Shown here piece by piece: positions 16,913-26,950 of a DNA stretch of 64,000 nt. This DNA comes from Candidatus Zixiibacteriota bacterium (GTDB lineage Bacteria; Zixibacteria; MSB-5A5; GN15; PGXB01). The stretch spans positions 1,825,746-1,889,745 of the forward strand of contig LS998015.1 of NCBI GenBank assembly GCA_900498245.1, written 5' to 3'. The position numbers and the translations under genes were made by a program. How positions within the stretch are numbered: the stretch's first letter is position 1; each line of letters starts with the position of its first letter. Below the pieces are notes generated by a model. That model did no database searches. It was not told where the DNA came from and saw nothing but the letters and a program-made list of their open reading frames with translations.

Positions 16913-18602
16913 TAAATATGAAATCTAAACCGGCCGATTCAAAACGGGAGCGGACTCTGACTGTATCAGGATAATGGGCCGACGGCTCAGCCAGTTCGAA
17001 CGGTGTCAGCGATCCCAAATCCTGTTTTTGATTGCCGTTCCTATCGACAAAACCCGACAGCAGGTATTTCCCGCCGGGCAAAGACAACTGGAAAGTTGAA
17101 TCAGTTAATTTTTCTTGAAAAACCTTGTGGTCGGGAACGGAGCTAAATATCAGATAAATTTGATATGTAGAATCGCTATTATGCGGCCGGGATACAGTCC
17201 CGGAAATGGCCCCCAGCGAGTCCCGGCTGTAGGTCTTGAAGGAATATGTCTTTATAGAATCCCCCCCCAAATTGCCGGCCATGTCGCGAAGCCATGCTTG
17301 ATTGATTTCCAGACGATAGCTCTCCCCCCAGCGGGCCGGGATGCTTAAGTCCAAGCGAAAATCATCTTTCCATTGCCATACTGCGGGCACAATTGAACTA
17401 TCAGTAAGTTTGACGATTGCCATGGAATCAGCGCCGAAGCCCTTATCAATTGGCTCGGAAAAATTTATTTCAATAATCGAATCGTCGGGGAAATTTGTCT
17501 GGCCGCTCAGCGATACCGATATAATCTCCGGCTGGATTTCGTCCTTTCCGAATTTAATTTGCATCACGCTACCCTCGATATTGGAAGTATCCAAGGAGCC
17601 GAAACACTCTTTGCTTAAGGCAAAGCGCCAGGACCCTTCAGATAGATTGGGGAAATAAAAGCTATAGGAACTCAAAGTGTCATCCGGATTTTCGAATAGG
17701 GACGACGGATGCAGAATAATGCCACTGCTGTCAACTGCGCTCATACTGATTTTTTTCAGATTTTCAGCCAAGTTCTTTGCTTTCAATTTCCCCGAAAATC
17801 GGACCCGAATCAGGCGGTCCGAAGTGAGCGATGTCGATAGAATCGTTGCGGTGATGGTGTCCGTGCGGCGCATGTAGAAATCGATTGAAGGCGATATCCC
17901 GATGGGAGAAATATCGACAAAATAATTAGGGATGCCATAATCTTCGTCAGGATAGTCGAATCGCCTGTTATTATTTATGTCTTTAAAAGCCAGACTCACA
18001 AACTTTCCGCGTGGCAGAAAATCCTGGGCATATTTGCCGTCGCTTCCCGATACGGTCAAAAATTCCGGAATGACCGAATCAAAAGTTTTGTATGAATAAT
18101 TTGAGGCCGTGTCATAGAAACCGACCGTTATCCCGGCCGCGGGATTGATTCCCTGATATATCATACCGGCGGTTTTTCCGTCGCTTATGCTATCCCCGGT
18201 CGTAAAGGCGAACTGAAAAGACTGTGCCATCTTATTGTTCCGGTAGTCAATTACCGAGGAACCGACATTCACTATGTACGTCGTCTTTTCGGCAAAGGAG
18301 TCGGGCATTATGATGTACATCTCGTGACCGTGCCACTTGAATCTTGGTTTTTTATCCGTCAGGGGTGTTATAAAACAGGCGGCCTCCGCCGAGCGATGAT
18401 CAACGCCTTCAGAGAACAGGATTGAAACCGTGTTGGAGCTCGTGATTTTGACCGCCCCGGCCGATGGAGAGGTTTTTAGTATTGATGGGCCCATTTTATC
18501 TTCCGGACCCCCGGGCGGCGGCTCGATTTTGGCACATTGCAGAATTATGGCCGCGGCAGGAAGTAGTATTAGCGGAGCCAAGATATGCCGGAGCCGCCTC
18601 AC
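16908..18602 (-). CDS. Ig-like domain lipoprotein
   Basis: A 564-residue surface protein. The N-terminus is a lipoprotein signal with Cys at about residue 23 (ILQC), followed by a PPPGGPEDK linker typical of Bacteroidetes-type Ig-like lipoproteins. Residues about 40-135 form a Big_5/SbsA Ig-like domain (SPSAGAVKI, FSEGVD, TTYIVNVG, FAFTTG). A second such domain is seen around 355-455 (FPDDSIIEINFSEPID, LEINQAWLRDMAGN), with carboxypeptidase-regulatory-like beta repeats elsewhere. The start is GTG, overlapping the stop of the TPR gene by four bases (GTGA). It is the third gene behind tyrS. Function is probably structural; no catalytic motif is seen. Confidence 0.82.
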   Translation of the reverse strand: MRRLRHILAPLILLPAAAIILQCAKIEPPPGGPEDKMGPSILKTSPSAGAVKITSSNTVSILFSEGVDHRSAEAACFITPLTDKKPRFKWHGHEMYIIMPDSFAEKTTYIVNVGSSVIDYRNNKMAQSFQFAFTTGDSISDGKTAGMIYQGINPAAGITVGFYDTASNYSYKTFDSVIPEFLTVSGSDGKYAQDFLPRGKFVSLAFKDINNNRRFDYPDEDYGIPNYFVDISPIGISPSIDFYMRRTDTITATILSTSLTSDRLIRVRFSGKLKAKNLAENLKKISMSAVDSSGIILHPSSLFENPDDTLSSYSFYFPNLSEGSWRFALSKECFGSLDTSNIEGSVMQIKFGKDEIQPEIISVSLSGQTNFPDDSIIEINFSEPIDKGFGADSMAIVKLTDSSIVPAVWQWKDDFRLDLSIPARWGESYRLEINQAWLRDMAGNLGGDSIKTYSFKTYSRDSLGAISGTVSRPHNSDSTYQIYLIFSSVPDHKVFQEKLTDSTFQLSLPGGKYLLSGFVDRNGNQKQDLGSLTPFELAEPSAHYPDTVRVRSRFESAGLDFIFK

Positions 18603-20206
18603 TTGCTGAGTTTCTCCTTAAGATCCCGATTGTCCGGCACGATTTTTATCGCTTTCTCCCAATATACCCGGGCGTTGGCGGAATCCCCGAGGGCCTCATA
18701 GGCATCTCCCAAGTGCTCTAATACGGTCGGATCATTATCAATGGCTTGGTTAGCCTTCAGAAGTTCTTTAAGAGCCGATTTATATTCGCCTTTTTTATAA
18801 AGCACCCATCCGTAACTATCGATATAGGCGCCATTTTCCGGTTGCATGGCCAGAGCTTTTCTTATTAACTCCTCGGCATAATCAAGGCGCTCATTGTTGA
18901 CTGCCAGCATGTATGCCAGATAATTCAGTGATGGTGCATGATCGGGCCTGATCCGCAAAATTGTCTCGAATGTTTCGATGGCTCCAGAGAGATCATGACT
19001 ATTGTCTTGGGCAGAACCCAGAATAAACATGACGCGTATGGAATCATCGATATTTCTCATATGCTTCAGGGCATCTTGATAAGTGGCCAGCTCCTTTCGG
19101 CTGGAATCCATTTCATGATAGGCAAGTCCGAGATTAAGCCAGCCATCGCTGACGGAATCGGCCATCTCCGTGACCTTAGTGAAAGAGGCCGCCGCATCAC
19201 CATATTTTTTCTCTAAGAATAGAATTCTTCCCAGATAGAAGCGATTGACAGCGCTTTCATCGCCTTCGTCGAGAAGTGCGGAAAATATCGAGTCGGCCTG
19301 CTTGAGACTGTCGGCGTTAAAAAGCAGAATACCCAGCCTTCTTACAATATTTTTATCCTGCGGGGCCAGGGGGATGATAGTTCGGGCAGTCTTAATGGCC
19401 TTATCCAATTCATTCGCATCTTCATAAAATCCCAAGAGTCTGGTTTGGATTAGGGCATTTTGGGGTGACAGTCTGGCCGCCTTCTCAAGATAATCCTTGG
19501 CCCCGGTGCTGTCACCTTTATCCTCCAATATGACCGATATTCCCAGGTAGGAACGGACATTATCCGGGCCTCCATATAGACTGATCGATTGCTGGTAATT
19601 GTTCAGGGCCTCACTAGTTTTCCCGAGCCTCATTTGCAAATTGGCGATCTCCTGAAAAACCCGATAACTCGGTGATAGACGCGCGACGTTTTCATAGGCC
19701 CAGAGCGCCGAATCGAGATTGTTCATCTGCTGGTAGTAGGCCGCGATATAATGAAAGGCCCCGATATTGTTCGTGTCGAGTTTGACTGCCGCAAGGTATC
19801 CTGACAGGGCCGAATCGTCTATTCCCAGCGCGCGATAACTGTCCGCTATCAGGAGCCACCCTTCGGCCTCATGATTCTTAACCTTTTCCAACTCGTTAAT
19901 TGCATGTCTAAAATCATTCATGCGGAAAAAAGTCTCGGCATAAGCATACCGCAATTCCCGGGACTCCGGATAAGTCTTCAGGGCCTCTTCGTAATAATGA
20001 TTAGCCGACTGGATATCACCGAGTTGCTCCAGAATGTCGCCATTGATAAAATCCAAATAGGCCTGCCTGTTGACCGTGTCACGGGCCGGCAAGGGAGGAA
20101 ATTCGTTGGCGCGCTCCGCTATGCCCGGTACGCCTTTGCGCCCGCCACAACCGGAAATAGCAAGAATCAGGATAATAGCCGCATATATCAGATAATCGGT
20201 TTTCAT
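18599..20206 (-). CDS. TPR-repeat lipoprotein
   Basis: A 535-residue lipoprotein starting with a signal peptide that ends in LAISGCGG (Cys about 19). From about residue 45 to the end it is a nearly continuous array of tetratricopeptide repeats with the usual W/G/Y/A/F/A/P spacing (for example GDIQSANHYYEEALKTYP, GWLNLGLAYHEM, LEHLGDAYEALGDSANARVYWEKA). Such proteins scaffold envelope complexes, as PilF- and BamD-like proteins do. The ATG at 20206 is chosen because it starts the signal peptide; an upstream GTG would add a charged, non-signal extension. It lies 47 bp behind tyrS and is coupled to the Ig-like lipoprotein gene downstream. Confidence 0.85.
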   Translation of the reverse strand: MKTDYLIYAAIILILAISGCGGRKGVPGIAERANEFPPLPARDTVNRQAYLDFINGDILEQLGDIQSANHYYEEALKTYPESRELRYAYAETFFRMNDFRHAINELEKVKNHEAEGWLLIADSYRALGIDDSALSGYLAAVKLDTNNIGAFHYIAAYYQQMNNLDSALWAYENVARLSPSYRVFQEIANLQMRLGKTSEALNNYQQSISLYGGPDNVRSYLGISVILEDKGDSTGAKDYLEKAARLSPQNALIQTRLLGFYEDANELDKAIKTARTIIPLAPQDKNIVRRLGILLFNADSLKQADSIFSALLDEGDESAVNRFYLGRILFLEKKYGDAAASFTKVTEMADSVSDGWLNLGLAYHEMDSSRKELATYQDALKHMRNIDDSIRVMFILGSAQDNSHDLSGAIETFETILRIRPDHAPSLNYLAYMLAVNNERLDYAEELIRKALAMQPENGAYIDSYGWVLYKKGEYKSALKELLKANQAIDNDPTVLEHLGDAYEALGDSANARVYWEKAIKIVPDNRDLKEKLSK

Positions 20207-20253
20207 AACAACTTTATAGCCAATATCGATAACCTTCGGTTCCGTCCTAATCA

Positions 20254-21483
20254 CTATAATTTTAATCTCAGGAACCGCCGTTTGCCGACCTTTAGAAGCA
20301 ATTCATTTTTAAGCGTCACTTTGGCGTTTTCATCATCAATTTTCCTGGCGTCGATCGATACTCCCCCTCCCCTGATCAGCCTTCTGGCCTCGCTCCCGCT
20401 GGCCGCCAGACCGGCATCCGTCAGGAGCTTAATGATCCATACCTCGGTCCCATAGGCGCGGCAATCAAATTCCGAAATTTCGTCGGGCAGTTCCTTCTTC
20501 GAAAAGACCCTTTCAAACTCTTCTCTGGCCCGCATCGCGGCGTCACTATTATGATACATCCGCACGAGCGTTTCGGCCAGTCTCTTTTTTAGAATCATGG
20601 GATTGATTTCCCTATCCCCCAATTGCCCCTTGATTACCGCCAGTTCTTCCATAGGGACATCAGTGGCCAATTCGAAATATGAATAAATCAAGTTGTCCGG
20701 TATTGACATCACTTTTCCAAATATCTCTCCCGGGGGCTCATCGATACCGATATAATTCCCCATCGATTTGGACATTCTATTTTGACCGTCAAGGCCGACC
20801 AGCACCGGAAGAGTCAAAACCACCTGAGGAGATATGCCGTAATCTAATTGAATTTCTCGCCCCGTAAGGAGGTTGAATTTCTGTTCGGTGGCGCCGATTT
20901 CCACATCGGCTTTTATGGCAACCGAATCGTAGGCCTGCATCAAGGGATAATACAGCTCATGGATCGAAATCGGATTCCCCGCCTTATAGCGTTTGTCAAA
21001 ATCATCCCGTTCCAGCATGCGCGCCACGGTGAATTTGGCGGCCAATTCCAGAATATCCTTGAATGACATCTTGGAGAACCATTCGCCGTTGTGATGTATC
21101 TCGGTCTTGGATTCGTCAAGGATCTTGAAAAACTGCTGCTGATAGGTCTTGGCGTTCTCCATAATTTTGTCATAGGAAAGCTGGGGACGGGTCGCAGATC
21201 GCCCCGATGGGTCTCCTACCAGAGCGGTATAATCGCCTACAATCAAGACAATTTTATGACCCAGGTCCTGAAACTGCTTCAACTTGCGGATACCGACGGT
21301 ATGTCCGATATGAATATCCGGTGCAGTAGGATCGAATCCCTGCTTCACCCTTAGCGGTTTGTTTTCATTTATCGATTTCCTCAGACGTTCTTTGAATTCC
21401 TCTTCGGGGAGCAACTCCACCGCGCCGCGGGAGATAAGTTCAAATTGTCGTTCAAATTCCTGCTTCATAAACTGAGTTCCCAT
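20254..21483 (-). CDS. tyrS: Tyrosyl-tRNA synthetase
   Basis: A 409-residue class I synthetase with HIGH at residues 58-61 (DPTAPDIHIGHTVG), the ALVGDPSGRS motif, and the KMSKS loop as RMSKSMGN near 240. The C-terminus is an S4 RNA-binding domain (SEARRLIRGGGVSIDARKI). The length and the PDIHIGH form fit the TyrZ-like bacterial subgroup. ATG at 21483 is used; a second ATG five codons in is possible. It heads an operon with the TPR and Ig-like lipoproteins and is divergent from the penicillin-binding protein gene. Confidence 0.97.
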   Translation of the reverse strand: MGTQFMKQEFERQFELISRGAVELLPEEEFKERLRKSINENKPLRVKQGFDPTAPDIHIGHTVGIRKLKQFQDLGHKIVLIVGDYTALVGDPSGRSATRPQLSYDKIMENAKTYQQQFFKILDESKTEIHHNGEWFSKMSFKDILELAAKFTVARMLERDDFDKRYKAGNPISIHELYYPLMQAYDSVAIKADVEIGATEQKFNLLTGREIQLDYGISPQVVLTLPVLVGLDGQNRMSKSMGNYIGIDEPPGEIFGKVMSIPDNLIYSYFELATDVPMEELAVIKGQLGDREINPMILKKRLAETLVRMYHNSDAAMRAREEFERVFSKKELPDEISEFDCRAYGTEVWIIKLLTDAGLAASGSEARRLIRGGGVSIDARKIDDENAKVTLKNELLLKVGKRRFLRLKL

Positions 21484-21675
21484 TTTAGTAAAATCTGCTT
21501 AAGATATTTCATATCAGTCTGTTGCGACGATAAGCAATTAATGCCCAAAAAACAAGGAGTAATATTTTTTGACTTCAAAGGCTTTTCAAATTAGTATAAT
21601 ATTTATTATAATGTATCGGAAAAAAATGGAAATTTTGCTCGAAATATTCCGCGAGATTGGATTTTTTGGGAATTG

Positions 21676-23817
21676 ATGAAGAAGTTTTTTAATGTTGATG
21701 CCGTTGACGGCCGTCGAGTGTTACGCTCCATAATTATTCTGAGCGCCCTTCTCCTTATTCTTGCCTGCATAATAACTTATTGGCTCTATTTGGTCTACAA
21801 GGAAGACCTTCCCTCTTTTGAAAGTCTACACAATATTGAACCCTCCCTTAAAACCAAAATATACGCCGCCGACGGGACTCTCCTGCAGGAATTTTTTAAT
21901 GAAAATAGAGCGCTTGTACCGTATAACAAGATCCCGCCTCAGATGATTGACATGCTCTTGGCTGTCGAAGATCGGGAGTTCTTTGATCATTGGGGCATCA
22001 ATATTCCTCGAACGTTTAAGGCTTTCGCCATCGACGTAGTTCGTTGGCGCCGGGCCCAGGGGGCATCCACCATTACTCAACAACTGGCCCGCATGCTTTT
22101 CCTTCATCGCCAGAAAACGGTCGAACGCAAAATAAAGGAAGCCCTTACCGCCATAAAACTGGAACGTACATATTCCAAAGAAGAAATTCTTCAGATGTAC
22201 CTCAATCAATATTATTTCGGCCGGGGAGCGTACGGTATATCAGCCGCCGCCAAAGCCTATTTCAACAAATCCGTCGATGAATTGACCATTAACGATTGTG
22301 CTCTTTTGGTCGGCCTGTTGAAGGCCCCAAGTCGCTATTCCGACTCCCCGGAACAATCGCTGCGGATACGAAATTCCTCCCTTTACTCATATTATGATTG
22401 GGGTAAAATGAGCCGGCATGACTATGATTCCCTGCGCGCCCTGCCTCTCGATCTGTCTTCGCCCAAAAGCGAATCGGGGCGGGCTCCCTACTTTACCGAA
22501 ATGGTGCGGCAATATCTCCTTGATAAATATGGCGAGGATGTCCTCTATACGGGTGGTTTGAAAGTCATTACGACACTGGATTGGGATCTGCAACAGACAG
22601 CTGAAACGGAAATGAAGCAGAAGCTGAACACGATGCAGGCCTATTATGAAAGAGTCTATGGAATAAACAATCCCAACTACACCAATTTTATCCCGGATTC
22701 GACTGAGCCGGGAGGGGGTCATCGGGTGTTCAAAGAAATCCAGGGAGCCTCGGTCACAATTGAAAATGATAACGGCAATGTTCTGTCATTAATGGGCGGC
22801 AAGTCTTTCGCGGAAAGTAAATTCAATCGCGCCGTTCAGGCCCTGCGCCAGCCGGGTTCCTCCTTCAAACCATTTGTTTATACGGCCGCCATTGACAATG
22901 GATATCACCCCAGTGATATTTTCTATGATGACCCGATTGTTTTGACCATTCCGGGCGCCAAGGAATGGCGACCGCAAAATTTCGATAATGAATTCATGGG
23001 GGAAATGACTCTCCGTGACGGGCTCCGTCTTTCCCGAAATCTGATCGCGATTAAATTACTTCTAAAATTGAATCCCGATCAGGTTATTTTCTACGCCAAT
23101 AAGATGGGAATCACGACGCCCCTGCAACCGGTGGCATCGCTGGCGATCGGGACGAGCGAAGTCCGCTTGATTGATATTACTTCTGCGTATACGGTCTTCC
23201 CTAACGGCGGCATAAAGGTTCCTTATCGCTATATTTTAAAAATAATCGACCGTTACGGTAATGTCATGGAGGACAATACTAATATTCATAAGGAGGAGGT
23301 TCTATCGGCCCAAACCGCCTATATCATGGTCAATATGCTTCAGTCGGTGGTAGACAACGGTACTGGAAGGGGCGCCCGGACCCTTGGCTTTATGCGCCCG
23401 GCAGGCGGCAAAACCGGAACGTCGGACAATTTTACTGATAATTGGTTTGTCGGCTTTACGCCGCAGATAACGACAGGCGTTTGGGTCGGCTTCGACGATA
23501 AAACCTCCATCGGCAAGAACCAGACCGGCAGCGCCAACGCCCTGCCTATCTGGACCGCCATTATGATGAAGGCTCATTCTACTCTTCCCACTCAGGACTT
23601 CTCCGTTCCCGACGGAATAACCTTTGCCGACATTTGCCTTAATTCCGGCAAACTGGCAACCGATCGCTGTATCGACGTCCGCCGGGAGGTTTTCAAGATC
23701 GGGGACGTCCCAACCGAAACCTGCCCGGTTCACCCTTCGAAAAAATTATATGTCGGGCCCTCCAACATCGACCGTTTCAATATTCCTGAGGACAGCGCTG
23801 ACGTCTATCATTTTTAG
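21676..23817 (+). CDS. Class A penicillin-binding protein (PBP1A family)
   Basis: A 713-residue bifunctional peptidoglycan synthase. A membrane anchor lies at about residues 16-38. The GT51 glycosyltransferase domain follows, with EDREFFDHWG and GASTITQQLAR. The transpeptidase domain has SSFK (active serine in QPGSSFKPF), SRN as the second motif, and KTGTSDN as the third. The C-terminal tail has two cysteine-containing stretches (FADICLNSGKLATDRC and ETCPVHP), common in this family. ATG at 21676 is preferred to the TTG one codon upstream. The 190 bp between it and tyrS is AT-rich and must carry both divergent promoters; I could not fix a convincing pair. Confidence 0.96.
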   Translation: MKKFFNVDAVDGRRVLRSIIILSALLLILACIITYWLYLVYKEDLPSFESLHNIEPSLKTKIYAADGTLLQEFFNENRALVPYNKIPPQMIDMLLAVEDREFFDHWGINIPRTFKAFAIDVVRWRRAQGASTITQQLARMLFLHRQKTVERKIKEALTAIKLERTYSKEEILQMYLNQYYFGRGAYGISAAAKAYFNKSVDELTINDCALLVGLLKAPSRYSDSPEQSLRIRNSSLYSYYDWGKMSRHDYDSLRALPLDLSSPKSESGRAPYFTEMVRQYLLDKYGEDVLYTGGLKVITTLDWDLQQTAETEMKQKLNTMQAYYERVYGINNPNYTNFIPDSTEPGGGHRVFKEIQGASVTIENDNGNVLSLMGGKSFAESKFNRAVQALRQPGSSFKPFVYTAAIDNGYHPSDIFYDDPIVLTIPGAKEWRPQNFDNEFMGEMTLRDGLRLSRNLIAIKLLLKLNPDQVIFYANKMGITTPLQPVASLAIGTSEVRLIDITSAYTVFPNGGIKVPYRYILKIIDRYGNVMEDNTNIHKEEVLSAQTAYIMVNMLQSVVDNGTGRGARTLGFMRPAGGKTGTSDNFTDNWFVGFTPQITTGVWVGFDDKTSIGKNQTGSANALPIWTAIMMKAHSTLPTQDFSVPDGITFADICLNSGKLATDRCIDVRREVFKIGDVPTETCPVHPSKKLYVGPSNIDRFNIPEDSADVYHF

Positions 23818-23910
23818 GATCTTGCCGTCCCTCCAAATTGCCCGGCAATTCCAAATCGTATACTCTATAATTTGAGTCCGAACGTCAATTCGTCCCGGTA
23901 TATATACTTC

Positions 23911-23938
23911 TTGACAGCGGACCGGCAGAACCTATATT
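23911..23938 (+). promoter_or_regulatory. Promoter of tRNA-Leu
   Basis: TTGACA at 23911-23916 and TATATT at 23933-23938 are 16 bp apart. The tRNA starts 12 bp after the -10 element, giving a 5' leader of only a few bases. Confidence 0.7.
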
Positions 23939-23949
23939 TGGATTTCAAC

Positions 23950-24033
23950 GCCGGAGTGGTGAAACTGGTAGACGCAGAGGACTCAAAATCCTCCGATGGC
24001 AACATCATGTCGGTTCGATTCCGACCTCCGGCA
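23950..24033 (+). tRNA. tRNA-Leu(CAA)
   Basis: An 84-base class II tRNA. The 7-bp acceptor stem pairs GCCGGAG with CTCCGGC, the discriminator base is A, and CCA is not encoded. The anticodon loop CTCAAAA gives anticodon CAA (reading UUG). The long variable arm (GATG...CATC) is typical of tRNA-Leu, and the T-arm has GGTTCGATTCC. It resembles the leuX-type tRNA that is a known integration site in enterobacteria. Its 3' end is partly repeated near 26951-26991. Confidence 0.95.
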
Positions 24034-24224
24034 TTATTTCAGGACAACTAAATTTAATCGGGATTTGGCACGTGGATTTTGCCCTAATTTGACTCGATGC
24101 CGCCCCAAATAAGCCCCAAATTTGTAGTTTCAACTTATTTATTGCCAAATCTTTGAAGTCTGGCTACATTTAGACGGGCAGACTTTTTAATCTTAGACAT
24201 TGGACATCTTATGGAGGCAATGAA

Positions 24225-26828
24225 ATGCCTATTGAAGATGACAATAATAATACTCGCACATTCACTGTCGTAACCAAAGGCACCAGAATCGGTCATTATC
24301 AGATTATTGAGAAGATTGGTTCCGGTGGCATGGGTGAGGTCTACCTGGCTGAGGACACTGAACTCAATCGTAAGGTCGCCCTCAAATTTCTCCCGCCTCA
24401 TCTCTGCCAAGATGCCGATTGTCGGGCGCGGTTCAGGCGCGAGGCGCAGGCAGCGGCCAAGCTGAATCATCCCAATATTGTCACGATTCACGAAGTCAGC
24501 GAGTTCAACGGACGGCCATTCTTTGCAATGGAAAATGTGGAAGGACAGACTATTCGAGATTTCGGCAAAGGCAAGGAACAACCGCTCAGCCGAACCATCG
24601 AGTTTGCGATTCAGGTCTGTGAAGGACTGGCCAAAGCACATTCGGCAGGCATAGTCCACCGCGACATAAAGCCATCAAATATCCTTATTGATATTGAAGG
24701 TCGAGCCAAGATCGTTGACTTTGGATTAGCCTCAATTCGCGGGAGTGAGCACTTGACGAAGACCGGCTCGACTCTCGGCACGGTAAGCTATATGTCGCCG
24801 GAACAGGCCCGGGGCGAAGAAGTTGATGCACGAACCGATTTGTTTTCTCTAGGTTTCGTTCTCTACGAAATGATTGCGGGCAAGTCCCCGTTCAAAGCTG
24901 AGTCCGAGATTGCGACAATCAAGAATGTCATTGAGGCTGTTCCTGAGCCGCTGGCGCGGTACAAGAACAACGTGCCGGATGAACTTCAGAGGATCATAAA
25001 TAAAGCCCTGACCAAAGACAGGAATCTGCGTTATCAGCATGCAGATGAGTTGTCAGCGGACCTAAAACGGCTTATTTCGACAGTCGGTTCTGCGCCCAGC
25101 CCGTCCAAGCGGAAGCGCCAAATTGTGGTGCCGGCGCTTGCGATTATTGGTGTGTTGATCGCTGTCCTGGTTATCAGGCCCTGGCGCGACCGGCAGACAC
25201 CGTCTCACGATGCGAACACCAACATGAAGCGAATTGCAGTAGTGCCGTTTCGGAATCAGACCGGCGTTCCGTCGCTCGATCCGCTGGGAAGAATAGTTGC
25301 AGACTGGACCACTCAAAGCCTTCATGCGATCGGAATCGGGGAGATTGTTCCGACAGAACGAATCCCCCGGAAGAGTGAAAACCTGAGTATTAAGGATATA
25401 GTCGATTCGACCGGCGCCGGCGTCATTGTGATGGGTGCGATCTACAAATTCGGCGATTCTATTCAGTTTCAGGCGCAAATCACAAGTGCGGAAGAGAAAC
25501 TTTTCCAGGCGCTTGAACCGATATCCGCGCCTTCCGGGAATGTTATGAATGGGGTCGAACTGGTGCGTCAGAAGATCCTGGGAGCCATCGGCCTCCTGTT
25601 CAACGAGCGTCTCTCCGCTTCCGATACGCTTGAGGTCCAAACGGTGCGGCCTCCAAAGTATGCCGCTTATGTTGAATTCATAGAAGGGATGGACGCTCAC
25701 ACCGCCACGTTCGATATGGTGTCAGCTTTGAAGCATTACAAGCGGGCATATTTCTTGGACAGCACTTATTTTCAGCCGCTTCTTGCTGCAATAGCCGTTT
25801 GCACAAATCTCGATCGATATGAGGAAGGCGACTCCATAGTGCAGATGCTCAACTTCCGGCGGGACCGACTTACGGCAGGACAGCAGATAAGTCTCGAATA
25901 TTCCAGTGGTCTCTTAATGGGCGACTGGGATAGAGCGTTGCTGGCTGCCAGGAGAGGATTCGAATTGCAGCACGACTTTGATTGGGCCTACGCCCTCGGG
26001 CTTTGTGCCTACTCTGCAAATCATCCTCATGAGGCCATACGGGTTGCTGAAAGCATTGATCCAGCAAAGGGCTGGATGAAGTCATGGAGTTATTATTGGT
26101 CAGGTCTGTCATGTGCCTATCATTCCGTAGGAGACCACGCGAAGGAGCTGACCGTCATATCGAGGGGTCGAAAGCAATTCCCCACTTCCTTAAACCTAAT
26201 AGACGCCGAGGTTCAAGCCCTTGCGGCCTCCGGCAAGGTCGATGAAGTTTCGAAGCGACTCATTGAATGCGAGGCCGCTAGGCCCCAGGTCGACTGGAGC
26301 AGGGAATGGAATGCAGGACTCATTATGCAAACGGCCGGAGAGGAATTCCGGGCTCACGGTCGTGAACCGGAAGCTATGGAATGCTTCAATAAGGCAATTA
26401 CATGGTATCGAAACTTGCAAGTCGACAAACTCAAATCACTGCGCTTCATTTATGCCCAAGCGTTGGCCAAGGACCGGCAATACGACAGCGCCAGAAGCGT
26501 CATTGACCAACTCCTTGAAAGCCGTCCGGATAGTATAGATTACAGGGGATGGCTAGGTATTGTTGCGGCTAAGCAAGGGGACACGCAGCAGGCCGGGGAA
26601 GTCGTGGACTGGCTTCAGAATCTGCATCGTCCCTACCTGATGGGGGCTCATACGTATTATCTGGCAAGCATTGTCGCCAGCCTAGGTGAGAGGGATCGGG
26701 CGGTGGAGCTAATGAGGCAGAGTTTCCAACAGGGGAAGCAGTATTGGATCGACATACATAGGAACTTTGCTTTCGAATCGCTGTGGAATTATCAGCCCTA
26801 TATTGAGCTGATGAAACCAAAGGATTGA
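24225..26828 (+). CDS. Ser/Thr protein kinase with TolB-like and TPR domains
   Basis: An 867-residue one-pass membrane kinase. The kinase domain (about 25-290) has the glycine loop GSGGMGEV (32-39), Lys54 in VALKF, HRDIKPSN (145-152) and DFG (165-167), so it should be active. A membrane helix follows at about 300-318 (VVPALAIIGVLIAVLVI). The outer part starts with a TolB/FlgO-like domain (KRIAVVPFRNQTGVPSLDP, about 335-470) and continues as TPR-like helices to the end. GGAGG at 24213-24217 precedes the ATG. The gene is bounded by tRNA-Leu and a truncated paralogue. The same kinase-TolB-TPR architecture is common in Acidobacteria and related deep branches. The signal sensed is unknown. Confidence 0.92.
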   Translation: MPIEDDNNNTRTFTVVTKGTRIGHYQIIEKIGSGGMGEVYLAEDTELNRKVALKFLPPHLCQDADCRARFRREAQAAAKLNHPNIVTIHEVSEFNGRPFFAMENVEGQTIRDFGKGKEQPLSRTIEFAIQVCEGLAKAHSAGIVHRDIKPSNILIDIEGRAKIVDFGLASIRGSEHLTKTGSTLGTVSYMSPEQARGEEVDARTDLFSLGFVLYEMIAGKSPFKAESEIATIKNVIEAVPEPLARYKNNVPDELQRIINKALTKDRNLRYQHADELSADLKRLISTVGSAPSPSKRKRQIVVPALAIIGVLIAVLVIRPWRDRQTPSHDANTNMKRIAVVPFRNQTGVPSLDPLGRIVADWTTQSLHAIGIGEIVPTERIPRKSENLSIKDIVDSTGAGVIVMGAIYKFGDSIQFQAQITSAEEKLFQALEPISAPSGNVMNGVELVRQKILGAIGLLFNERLSASDTLEVQTVRPPKYAAYVEFIEGMDAHTATFDMVSALKHYKRAYFLDSTYFQPLLAAIAVCTNLDRYEEGDSIVQMLNFRRDRLTAGQQISLEYSSGLLMGDWDRALLAARRGFELQHDFDWAYALGLCAYSANHPHEAIRVAESIDPAKGWMKSWSYYWSGLSCAYHSVGDHAKELTVISRGRKQFPTSLNLIDAEVQALAASGKVDEVSKRLIECEAARPQVDWSREWNAGLIMQTAGEEFRAHGREPEAMECFNKAITWYRNLQVDKLKSLRFIYAQALAKDRQYDSARSVIDQLLESRPDSIDYRGWLGIVAAKQGDTQQAGEVVDWLQNLHRPYLMGAHTYYLASIVASLGERDRAVELMRQSFQQGKQYWIDIHRNFAFESLWNYQPYIELMKPKD

Positions 26829-26829
26829 T

Positions 26830-26937
26830 GTGAACCGACCTGATGACGACAAGACCAGAAACTTCGTGCCGCTTGCCAACGGCATGATGGTTTCACACTA
26901 CCGGATAATCGAGCGCATTATATTTAGTAATTTGTAG
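26830..26937 (+). pseudogene. 5' fragment of a second Ser/Thr kinase gene
   Basis: A GTG start behind AAAGGA opens a 35-codon frame directly after the first kinase gene. Its translation keeps the family N-terminus: acidic residues, an NG turn, then MVSHYRIIERI, matching IGHYQIIEKI of the intact kinase at residues 22-31. Homology stops exactly where the glycine loop should begin, and five unrelated codons lead to a TAG. This is a real gene beheaded by deletion or recombination. The degraded tRNA 3' end follows 13 bp later. Confidence 0.75.
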
Positions 26938-26950
26938 AGTAAACGGCGAA

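Noticed and set aside
21569-21600. TTGACT/TATAAT promoter before the penicillin-binding protein gene
   Set aside because: The two boxes are 20 bp apart, too far for a usual sigma-70 promoter.
24034-24224. Integrase or other mobility gene next to tRNA-Leu
   Set aside because: The 190 bp contains no open frame of useful length; mobility genes are absent between the two tRNA-end copies.
24135-24659. 174-codon minus-strand frame over the kinase start
   Set aside because: Overlaps the conserved kinase domain on the other strand; the kinase motifs show which strand is coding.
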